Below, piece by piece: positions 26,416-34,090 of a stretch of 64,000 nt of DNA. Location of the stretch: positions 434,001 through 498,000 of the forward strand of contig JAUHXU010000002.1 of assembly GCA_030426805.1 (NCBI GenBank), read 5' to 3'. The notes beneath the pieces are model-generated. The model was given only the letters and a program-made list of their open reading frames with translations, did not search any database and was not told the DNA's origin. Positions within the stretch are counted from its first letter, which is position 1. The number at the start of each line of letters is the position of its first letter. Both the position numbers and the translations under genes were made by a program. Source of the stretch: a bacterium. Its GTDB lineage: Bacteria > Planctomycetota > JAFGQW01.

Positions 26416-28470
26416 GTGATCAACCGGATCGTGCTCGCGGCGTGCGTCGTCGCGTCGCTTCCCGCAGCCCTGCCCGCCGACGAGGGCATGTGGACGTTTC
26501 AGGCGCCGCCGCGCAAACAACTGGAGAAGCAATACGGGTTCACGCCGACGCAGGCGTGGCTCGATCGCGTTCGCCTCGCGTCGGTGCGGCTCAACGACGG
26601 CGGCTCGGGCTCGTTCGTGTCGCCGAACGGTCTCGTCCTGACGAACCACCACGTCGTGCACGGACAACTCGCGAAGCTGTCGACCAAGGAGCGCAACCTC
26701 GCCGACGACGGCTTCTACGCGGCGACGCTCGCCGACGAACTGCCGTGTCGCGACCTCGAGATCAACGTGCTCGTCGCGATGGTGGACGTGACCGCGCGCG
26801 TGAAGGGTGCGGTCGAGGACGGCGCCGATGCGACGGCCGCGCAGAAGCAACGCGAGCAGGAGATCGCGCGGATCGAGAAATCCTCGACCGAGGAGACGGG
26901 GCTTCGCTCCGACGTCGTGTCGCTCTATGCCGGCGCCGAGTATTGGCTCTACCGCTACAAGAAGTACACCGACGTGCGCCTCGTGTTCGCGCCCGAGAAG
27001 GAGGCGGCGTTCTACGGCGGCGACCTCGACAACTTCACCTACCCGCGGTACTGCCTCGACATGTCGTTCGTGCGTGTCTACGAGAACGGCAAGCCCGCGT
27101 CGACGCCGAACTACTTCCCGTGGAAGCCGGCCGGCGCGAAGGAGGGCGAGCTCGTCTTCGTCTCCGGCAACCCCGGCTCGACGCAGCGGCTGCTGACGCT
27201 CGCGCAACTCACCTACCAGAAGCAGGTCGCCGTGCCGCGACGGCTCGCGGTCTACTACGCGGTCGAGGAAGCGCTGCGGAAGTACGCGGCGAAGTCCGAC
27301 GAGCACCGCCGTCGCGCGACCTACCTGATCGACGGCTTTGCGAATGCGCGCAAGGCGTTCGAGGGGATGCAGGGCGGGCTCGCCGACCCGGCGTTGATCC
27401 GCAAGAAGGCGGAGGCCGAGGCCGCGCTCAAACGGGCGGTCGCCGATCGCGGCATGGAGATCGCCGCGGCGTGGGATCGGATCGCAAACGCGGTCGAGAC
27501 GCAGAAGACGCGAGGCGACGCGCACTTCCTCCGCAACCTGCGCGGCGCCCGGCTCGCGGGCCAGGCACTCACGATCGTGCAGTACGTCGCCGAGGTTCAG
27601 AAGCCCAACGCCGAGCGGCTGCCGCAGTTTCGCGACTCGGCGCTCGAGTCGCTCAAGCACTCGCTGTTCGCGAAGACGCCGAGCTTCCCGGAGCTGGAAG
27701 AGGCGGTCGTCGCGGCGCAACTCGCGGTGCACGCGAAGCGACTCGGCGCAGACGATCCGCTCCGACGGGCGCTGATCGCTGATCGCACACCGGCCGAGGC
27801 CGCGGCGGCGCACTACCGCGGCACGAAGGTCGGCGACCCGGCGTTTCGCAAGGCGTTGATCGAGGGCGGGGCCGACGCGGTCGCGGCGAGCGACGATCCG
27901 CTGATCCGGATGGCGCGCGCGCTCGACCCGGTGCACCGTGACCTGCACACGTGGCACGAGGCGAACGTCGAGAGCGTCTTCGTCGCCGACGGCGCGACGA
28001 TCGCCGAGGCGCGCTTCGCGATCCACGGCAAGAACACGTATCCGGACGCGAACTTCACGCTGCGACTGAGCTACGGCAAGGTCGCGTCCTACATGCTGGG
28101 CACGACGAAGGTGCCGCACGAGACGACCTACTACGGGCTCTTCGATCGCTTCTACAGCACCGGCGGCGAGCCGCCGTTCGCGCTGTCGCCGAAGACGCTC
28201 GCGGCGCGCGACCGGATCGACCTGAAGACGCCGATCAACTTCGTCTGCACGTGCGACATCATCGGCGGCAACTCCGGCAGCCCGGTGATCAACCGCGACG
28301 CGGAGTTGGTCGGGCTGATCTTCGACGGCAACATCCAGAGCCTGCCGAGCGACTACGTGTTCGACGATACCGTGATGCGCGCCGTGTCGGTGCACACCGG
28401 CGGCATGGTCGAGGGGTTGTCGCGGATCTACGGCGCGCACGCGCTCGTCGGCGAGTTGCTCCGCCGGTGA
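26416..28470 (+). CDS. S46-family dipeptidyl-peptidase (DPP7/DPP11-like)
   Basis: A 684-residue secreted serine peptidase of the S46 family, which removes dipeptides from the N terminus of peptides in the periplasm or outside the cell. The trypsin-like triad is visible: His in LTNHHVV (about 78-79), Asp in GGDLDNFTYPR (about 203-205) and Ser620 in GGNSGSPV. The usual helical insertion lies between. The start is taken as GTG at 26416, with AGGAG ten bases upstream and a signal peptide (VINRIVLAACVVASLPAALP); the upstream in-frame ATG gives an implausible leader. Length agrees with the family (~700). The stop overlaps the next start (GTGA). Confidence 0.93.
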   Translation: MINRIVLAACVVASLPAALPADEGMWTFQAPPRKQLEKQYGFTPTQAWLDRVRLASVRLNDGGSGSFVSPNGLVLTNHHVVHGQLAKLSTKERNLADDGFYAATLADELPCRDLEINVLVAMVDVTARVKGAVEDGADATAAQKQREQEIARIEKSSTEETGLRSDVVSLYAGAEYWLYRYKKYTDVRLVFAPEKEAAFYGGDLDNFTYPRYCLDMSFVRVYENGKPASTPNYFPWKPAGAKEGELVFVSGNPGSTQRLLTLAQLTYQKQVAVPRRLAVYYAVEEALRKYAAKSDEHRRRATYLIDGFANARKAFEGMQGGLADPALIRKKAEAEAALKRAVADRGMEIAAAWDRIANAVETQKTRGDAHFLRNLRGARLAGQALTIVQYVAEVQKPNAERLPQFRDSALESLKHSLFAKTPSFPELEEAVVAAQLAVHAKRLGADDPLRRALIADRTPAEAAAAHYRGTKVGDPAFRKALIEGGADAVAASDDPLIRMARALDPVHRDLHTWHEANVESVFVADGATIAEARFAIHGKNTYPDANFTLRLSYGKVASYMLGTTKVPHETTYYGLFDRFYSTGGEPPFALSPKTLAARDRIDLKTPINFVCTCDIIGGNSGSPVINRDAELVGLIFDGNIQSLPSDYVFDDTVMRAVSVHTGGMVEGLSRIYGAHALVGELLRR

Positions 28471-30287
28471 GCGTCGCGCGTCCCGTCGCGGTCCTGCTCC
28501 TCGCGCTCGCCGCGGGGGGCGTTGCCCAGGAACCGGCCGTCGAGCGCACGATCTGTGGGTTCGACGGCGTGCCGTGGGAGCGCACCCGCGGGCCGGGGCA
28601 TCGCACGATCGTTCGCGACGAGGCGCGCGTGAGGGGCGGCGGCGGGGCGGTCGAGGTCGCGCCGGCCAAGGGCAAGCGCTGGGCCGTGCAAGTCGACGAC
28701 GTCGACGCGCGCGGTGCGGCGGCGCTGCTCGCCGACGTCTACCACACGGGGTCGCGTCGCGCGTGGATCGACCTCGAGATCCGCGACGCGGCCTACAAAC
28801 GGCGCGGGGATCGACTGCATCGAAAGATCGACCTCGAGCCGGGCTGGAACGCGGTCGTCGTCGACCTCGTCGGGGCCAAGACGGCCGACGGCAAGCGCGC
28901 GGTCGTGTTCGACCGGCCGCTGCGATCGCTGCGACTCGGTCGCGGCGGGCCGAAGGACGCGTTCGTCGTCGACCGGTTGCGGCTGCGCATGGTGCCGCTG
29001 CCGAAGCCGAAGAAGTTCGTGCCGCGTGCGCGACGGGGTCTGTCCGCGAAACTCGCCGACGATCAGATCCTCGCGGTGCGATCCCTCGAGCGGTTGCCGG
29101 TCGCGATGCGCGTGACCGAACTCGTGCGACTCGTGCGTGCTCGGTCGGCGCCGTGGATTCGCATGGCGGCATTGCGCGGTCTCGCTCGATGCCCCGAGGG
29201 CGTGTTCGTCGCGACCGAACGACTCGCCGGCTCGAAGGCGCCGGTGGGGCCGGGCGTCGTCGCGATGTGGGGCAACGCGGCCGACGCCGATGCGCACGCG
29301 GCCGCGGTCACGCTCGCGACCGATGCGAAGACCGCGGAGCCCCTTCGCATTGCGGCGCTCGTGAACGCGACGCGCGCCGGGAACGGCGCACTCGTGCCGG
29401 TGGCGACGAAGGCTGCGAAGGACGGTTCGTGGCCGCTTCGTGTCGCCGGTGTGCGCGCGCTTCGCCACGCAGCGACCGCGGCCGCCGTGGACGGGCTGAT
29501 CGACGCGCTCGCGGCACCCGACCATGCGCGCGTCGCACTGGAGATTCACGAGGCCCTCGTCGAACTGACCGGTCAGGACTACGGTGCCGAGGTCGCGCAG
29601 TGGAAGGGGTGGTGGGCGAAGCACCGCGACACGGTGCGACTCGGGGCCGGTAGCGGTGGTCGAGCGCCGCGCACGGCCGGCGGCTACGCGCGCTTCTACG
29701 GCCTCGCGGTTCGCGGCGAGCGCATCGCGTTCATCCTCGACATCAGCGGGAGCATGCGCGAGCCGATCGGGAGCAAGCGCGCGCGGAATTACATCGCGGG
29801 CGCCAAGCACCTCGCCGGCGCGAAGCTCGACATCCGGCTCGATCTCGCGAAAGCGGAGCTCGCGCACGTGCTGTCGAAGTTGCCGGCGAAGACGCGCTTC
29901 AACGTCGGCTTCTTCAACGACGAGGTAATGTGGCTCCACCGCGAAGCCGTCGTCGCGACGCCCGAAGCGGTCGAGGACACGATCAAGCGCGTGCAGCGGA
30001 TCAATGCGTCCCAGGGCACGAACGTGCACGACGGACTCGTCGAGGCGATGACCGCCGGCTGGGCGCGCCGCAGCGAGCCGCACCCCGACACCGTCTTCCT
30101 GCTCTCCGACGGCGTCCCGTCGGCCGGCCCGGTGAAGCGCTTCGACGCGCTCGCCGACGTGATCGAAGAGAAAAACCTGACCCGCCAGGTCCGCATCAAC
30201 ACGATCCTCGTCGGCGACGCGGGCGGCCGCTTCCTCCGCCGCATCGCCCGCGACGCCGGCGGCCGGTTCGTCAGCGTCGGCGGCTGA
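28467..30287 (+). CDS. Secreted HEAT-repeat and von Willebrand A domain protein
   Basis: A 606-residue exported protein starting with GTG inside the stop of the S46 gene. The signal peptide is VSVARPVAVLLLALAAGGVA. Residues ~25-180 look like a beta-sandwich binding domain, ~200-390 are Ala-rich helical HEAT-like repeats, and ~415-606 form a vWA domain. That domain has the MIDAS metal site: DISGS (Asp425), Thr in SQGTNVHDG and Asp in LLSDGVPS. vWA domains bind partner proteins through this metal. This HEAT-plus-vWA architecture is common in planctomycete secreted proteins. Coupling to the peptidase suggests the two act together at the cell surface, which is inference. Confidence 0.82.
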   Translation: MSVARPVAVLLLALAAGGVAQEPAVERTICGFDGVPWERTRGPGHRTIVRDEARVRGGGGAVEVAPAKGKRWAVQVDDVDARGAAALLADVYHTGSRRAWIDLEIRDAAYKRRGDRLHRKIDLEPGWNAVVVDLVGAKTADGKRAVVFDRPLRSLRLGRGGPKDAFVVDRLRLRMVPLPKPKKFVPRARRGLSAKLADDQILAVRSLERLPVAMRVTELVRLVRARSAPWIRMAALRGLARCPEGVFVATERLAGSKAPVGPGVVAMWGNAADADAHAAAVTLATDAKTAEPLRIAALVNATRAGNGALVPVATKAAKDGSWPLRVAGVRALRHAATAAAVDGLIDALAAPDHARVALEIHEALVELTGQDYGAEVAQWKGWWAKHRDTVRLGAGSGGRAPRTAGGYARFYGLAVRGERIAFILDISGSMREPIGSKRARNYIAGAKHLAGAKLDIRLDLAKAELAHVLSKLPAKTRFNVGFFNDEVMWLHREAVVATPEAVEDTIKRVQRINASQGTNVHDGLVEAMTAGWARRSEPHPDTVFLLSDGVPSAGPVKRFDALADVIEEKNLTRQVRINTILVGDAGGRFLRRIARDAGGRFVSVGG

Positions 30288-30594
30288 CCGCGGAGGCGGC
30301 GGGGGGGGAGCGGGTTGTCCGGGGATGTGATCGCCCTCGCTCGCTTGAAGAGGCGTCCCGTCGCGAGCAGGGGGGCGGCGGTGTGGGGTGAACGGGCCGG
30401 GCCGCGGGGCGAGAGTCAGTGTTGTCCACTGCGCGCGAATGTGCTCGCGCCTACATCGCTCGCGAGGGCCATCACACCCCCGGACAGCGGCTCGCCCCTC
30501 CCGCGGTTCCGGGTCAGCCGCGAGTGACGATCCGAGCGAGCGCCGGCGCGAGCTACCGCGACCGTCGGCTGCGGGAATCGTGGAGTGAGGCAGG
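30288..30594. other. Intergenic region without identified features
   Basis: 307 bases, very GC-rich. I find no convincing reading frame. The stop codons of the vWA gene and the antitoxin gene face each other across it. No stem with a T-run was seen. Confidence 0.5.
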
Positions 30595-30921
30595 CTACTT
30601 TGGGGAGCTACTGAGCGTCGCGGAAAAGGTGACTCCTTCCGCGGCTTGCAGGTGTGCGATCACGGCGAACAAGTTCTCTGCGCGTGGGTTGCCCTGGTCG
30701 CTCAGCATGCGCATCAGGCTCTTCGGGCTCTTCTCGAGTTCGATCGCGAGCTTCTCGAAGCCGAGCGTTGCGTTGACATAGTCGCGCAGCAACGCCTTGC
30801 CGATGTCCAGGTCGGCGCTCAGCAGCGCATCAAGTGCTTCGCGAAGCAGCGCAATGCGGAAGTCAGGGTCGCGCTCTGCGCGAGCCTTGACGGTCTCCTT
30901 AAAACTCCTCGTAAGGGCCAT
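30595..30921 (-). CDS. HigA-like antitoxin (XRE-type helix-turn-helix)
   Basis: A 108-residue protein of the kind found as antidote partner of RelE/HigB-like toxins. The N-terminal part is helical (ALLREALDALLSADLDIGKA), followed by a helix-turn-helix (FEKLAIELEKSPKSLMRMLS, then NPRAENLFAVIAHLQAAEG). It would bind and neutralise the toxin and repress the operon. ATG at 30921 is preferred to the in-frame GTG three codons upstream, since AAGGAG and GGAG lie before it. The toxin gene lies 15 bases upstream on the same strand, the toxin-first order of higBA modules. Confidence 0.82.
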   Translation of the reverse strand: MALTRSFKETVKARAERDPDFRIALLREALDALLSADLDIGKALLRDYVNATLGFEKLAIELEKSPKSLMRMLSDQGNPRAENLFAVIAHLQAAEGVTFSATLSSSPK

Positions 30922-30936
30922 GTTCTCCACACTCCT

Positions 30937-31113
30937 TCACTTCCTCCGGCGCTTGTAATCTTGCCAGTAGGTTTTCGCTCGCTCGATGTCTCGCTGCTGG
31001 CGCCTCTTCGTGCCGCCAACGAGCAGCACGACCAGGTCACGGCCGTCCTGCCCGAAGTACACCCGGTAGCCGGGCCCGTAGTCGAGGCTCAGGCATGATC
31101 TATGGTAACGCAT
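30937..31113 (-). pseudogene. N-terminally truncated HigB/RelE-type toxin
   Basis: A 58-codon frame. Its product from residue 9 ([18 protein letters not shown], then [17 protein letters not shown] and [10 protein letters not shown]) matches the C-terminal half of the 'addiction module killer protein' subfamily of RelE/HigB toxins. These are mRNA interferases of about 100 residues, so roughly 40-45 N-terminal residues are missing. A stop codon lies in frame two codons before the ATG, and no toxin-like sequence is seen upstream. The catalytic C-terminal residues may remain, but the fold is incomplete, so it is probably inactive. The antitoxin downstream is intact. Confidence 0.75.
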
Positions 31114-31123
31114 GGGTTACCAT
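31102..31123. promoter_or_regulatory. Perfect inverted repeat at the toxin start, possible operator
   Basis: ATGGTAAC (31102-31109) and GTTACCAT (31116-31123) form an 8-bp perfect dyad with a 6-base spacer that contains the start codon of the truncated toxin. Antitoxins of this type bind dyads at their own promoters, so this may be the HigA operator. Confidence 0.45.
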
Positions 31124-31516
31124 TTGGCAAGCTCGCCCGAAATGGACCGTTCGCCTCGTGCCTGACGCTTCGTGACGGTCTTCGCGATCGTTCGAAGCCC
31201 GCCAAGCGCAGCGAAAGGCCGAGTCCGACCACTCAACCCCCGCCCAAGCGCGTTCGAACAGCGCAGCTTCGCTCGCACACGTCAGGTAGCGGTTCGCGAG
31301 CCGCGGCCTGCTTTTTGCGGGTTTGATGGACCTCCGCGAGCGATCTGGACACGAGCATTCGCGCGCCTACGGTCCACCCGCTCGCCCTGCAGCCGGAATC
31401 GCTGTACGTCGCTCCGCCCCGGCGGGGGGTGAGGACTGCGAAAACTCTCGGGTTGGTGTCAGCGGACTCGCGCGGTGCGGAGGATCGATGAGGCGAAACC
31501 GGCATGAACCGGCCCG
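31124..31516. other. Intergenic region upstream of the toxin remnant
   Basis: About 390 bases without a gene I can support. On the minus strand a frame ending at 31117 reads through LGGLRTIAKTVTKRQARGER and terminates just before the toxin remnant. It has no recognised start or family, and could be debris of whatever removed the toxin N terminus. Confidence 0.4.
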
Positions 31517-34009
31517 TCAGTTGATCCGGAAGCTCTCCGTGTTGGAGATCGACTGGATGCCCTGCGGTGCGCCGGGCTTGAACGTCACGAACGCCGAGTA
31601 GATCGTCACGCCGGTCAGGGCAGGCTGGTTCGGGATGCGCAGCGTGGCGACGGCGTTGCCCTGTCCGTCGAGCACGCCCGAGTAGCCGAGGAAGGTCTGT
31701 GGCGCGACGCCGCTGATCGACAGCAGGAGGAGCGGATCGACGGTCAACCGCAGCGGTCTCGAGCCGATCGCGATTGGTCGGTCTCCGAGTGACGAGCCGA
31801 TCTGGTAGACGAGACCCGGGTCGTCGAGCAACTGCAGCGTGACTCGGCCACCGACGTTGGGTGTGCCGCCGATGGTGAGGTCTGTGATCGCGAACTTGGC
31901 GACGAACTGGTCCTGCCCGCCGCCGGGGACGTTATGCGTCAAGTCCGGTCCGACGCGGACGGGGAATTGCGTCTGCGTCGCTTGCGTGGCGCCCGCGATC
32001 CAAACGTGGTTGCCCAACTCGTCGATCGCGCCGGCGCGAGCCCCTTCATCGGAGGGGCTGCCGATGAGCACGCTGTACTCAAGCGCGGTGCCGCGGGGAT
32101 CGACGCGTGCGACGAACGCGTCAGACTTGCCCAGGTGAGTCGTCGATGCGCCGACGACCGGGAAGTCCCCGCTGAGAGTGGCTCCCGCGACCGTCGCTCG
32201 GCCTGACGCATCGACCCCGATCGCGAGAGCGCCCTCGTTCGATGTGCCACCGATATATCCCAGATACTCCCACCCGGTCCCGTCGGGTCGAAGTCGTCCG
32301 ACGAACGCATCCGCGGCCGTCCCCGGGCTACGGTGCGTTAGGCTGGGCCCGACACGCACAGGGAACGTCGCTTCGGTACTCCCTGTGTTGCCGCACAAGT
32401 AGGCGCGGCCTGCGCGGTCGACAGCGACGTCGAGTACAAATGCTCCGTAGTTGCCACCGACGAAGCCGCAGTAGTCAAGCCCGCTGCCGCTCGGCTTGAT
32501 CTTCGCGACAAAGCCGTCCAGGAACTGGGTCGTCGTTCCGTTATAAGTCAGATCCGGTCCGACGAGCACCGGGAACGAACTCTCGTCGCTCGACGTAGAG
32601 CCGATGACATAGGCCGCGCCGACCGGATCGACCGCGATCTCCTCGCCGACGGTCCGGCCCACCCCGCCGATGTAGCCGCAGTAGTCCAATCCGCTGCCGT
32701 CCGGCTTCACTCGCGCCACGTATGTCGACTGGACGCCCGGTAGCTTCAAGAACGGTCCGACCTTGACGGGAAGCGAGGTCTCGTCGCTGTAGGTGAAACC
32801 GACGACATAGGCCGCACCGAACGAGTCGACCGCGACGCCGTTGAGCTCGTCCGAAGACGATCCACCGATGTACCCACAGTAGACCAGCCCGGTGCCGTCG
32901 GGCCGTACCTTGGCGATGAAGCCGTCGGCGCTGCCCTTGTGCGACAGGCCCGGTCCGCCTGTCACCGGAAAGTTACTCTCCAGGCTGCCGGTCCATCCGA
33001 CGACGTAGGCCGCGCCCGTCGCGTCAACGGCGACCCCGTTCGCCAAGTCCCAGCCGAGCCCCCCGATATAGCCGCAATACGCGAGCCCCGTACCGTCGGG
33101 CTTCACCTTCGCGACGAACGCGTCACCGGTCACGCCTGCGGGGCTCGGTGGATTGCTGTGCGTCAAGTCGGGCCCGACTGTGACGGGAAACGTCGTCTCG
33201 TCACTCAGTGTGTATCCGACGACGTAGAGCGCACCCTGCGCATCGACCGCCGCGTCCCAGATGAACGTAGTGAGTGCCCCGCCGACGTAGCCGCAGTAAA
33301 TAAGCATCGGTGGGTCGATCACAAGCGGGCGGGTGCGATCGTAGTCGCCGAGTTGGAACGCAACCTCGCAGCCGTCAGCGCCGTCGTCGACGATCAGCGT
33401 CGCGTCGACCGACTCCTGCTCGTCACCGGCGGGTTGGAACACCACAGGCGGCTCTTCCTCGACCTCGCCGGCCGGCGTGATCACGCGAAGGCCGCCCGCT
33501 GCGGTCCGAGCGATCCGGTCGGCGCCGGTGTAACGGAACCGCGCTTGCGTCGGGTCAGCGCCCGGACGCACGATCACGTCGTATTTGAGCCGACTACCGA
33601 CGACCTTGTAGACGACGTCGATGCCGGGCCAGACGTCGTGGTAGGTGATGCGCTCGAACGTGCGGAGACCGGCTTGCGAATTGCCGCCACCGCGGAAGTA
33701 GCTCACGACCGTATCGGACTGGGCTTCACCGACGGGTGCGACTGTCCTGCCGCCGACGAACGAGAGCTTCACGGTCCAAGATGGTTCGCCGGCAAACCGG
33801 AACGTGACGCCGTGTGCGGTGAAGAACACCGTCCTGCCGCTCGCCTGGGCGTAGAAGCGGACCTGCGGCGCGTAGTGACCACGGTTCTCGATCAGCGGCA
33901 TCGCGAGGCCGTTCAGCACGGTCTGGGCTTTCGCCCGGGATACCGGCTGGGTCATCGCGGCACTCGCGAGAAACGCGAGCAAGACCCCAGCAAGAACCGA
34001 TCGACCCAT
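31517..34009 (-). CDS. Secreted SBBP-repeat seven-bladed beta-propeller protein
   Basis: An 830-residue exported protein. The signal peptide ends near residue 20. A conserved N-terminal region (MPLIENRGHYAPQVRFYAQ and YHDVWPGIDVVY) is of the type that precedes SBBP repeats (DUF7948-like). Seven repeats of ~65 residues follow, each with a YCGYIGG-type core, a VAVDxxGxAYVVGxT strand and FPVxVGPDLT, which should close into a seven-bladed propeller. The C-terminal ~105 residues are the shared beta module ending PGAPQGIQSISNT. GGAGGT precedes the ATG. It is 81 bases downstream of a paralogue at 34091 and probably cotranscribed. Ligand unknown. Confidence 0.88.
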   Translation of the reverse strand: MGRSVLAGVLLAFLASAAMTQPVSRAKAQTVLNGLAMPLIENRGHYAPQVRFYAQASGRTVFFTAHGVTFRFAGEPSWTVKLSFVGGRTVAPVGEAQSDTVVSYFRGGGNSQAGLRTFERITYHDVWPGIDVVYKVVGSRLKYDVIVRPGADPTQARFRYTGADRIARTAAGGLRVITPAGEVEEEPPVVFQPAGDEQESVDATLIVDDGADGCEVAFQLGDYDRTRPLVIDPPMLIYCGYVGGALTTFIWDAAVDAQGALYVVGYTLSDETTFPVTVGPDLTHSNPPSPAGVTGDAFVAKVKPDGTGLAYCGYIGGLGWDLANGVAVDATGAAYVVGWTGSLESNFPVTGGPGLSHKGSADGFIAKVRPDGTGLVYCGYIGGSSSDELNGVAVDSFGAAYVVGFTYSDETSLPVKVGPFLKLPGVQSTYVARVKPDGSGLDYCGYIGGVGRTVGEEIAVDPVGAAYVIGSTSSDESSFPVLVGPDLTYNGTTTQFLDGFVAKIKPSGSGLDYCGFVGGNYGAFVLDVAVDRAGRAYLCGNTGSTEATFPVRVGPSLTHRSPGTAADAFVGRLRPDGTGWEYLGYIGGTSNEGALAIGVDASGRATVAGATLSGDFPVVGASTTHLGKSDAFVARVDPRGTALEYSVLIGSPSDEGARAGAIDELGNHVWIAGATQATQTQFPVRVGPDLTHNVPGGGQDQFVAKFAITDLTIGGTPNVGGRVTLQLLDDPGLVYQIGSSLGDRPIAIGSRPLRLTVDPLLLLSISGVAPQTFLGYSGVLDGQGNAVATLRIPNQPALTGVTIYSAFVTFKPGAPQGIQSISNTESFRIN

Positions 34010-34090
34010 CGAACACCTCCGTGCGCTTAGCCTACCCGGTCCGAGAAGGGCGCGGAAGATGGCACGCCAGCGGGATTCGGAGGTCCGACG

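Noticed and set aside
26230..29172. A 980-codon antisense frame over the S46 peptidase and the vWA gene
   Set aside because: No signal peptide, ribosome-binding site or family; both sense genes have clear catalytic or metal-binding motifs.
31102..31326. A 74-codon plus-strand frame upstream of the toxin remnant
   Set aside because: No ribosome-binding site or family similarity, and it begins inside the inverted repeat.
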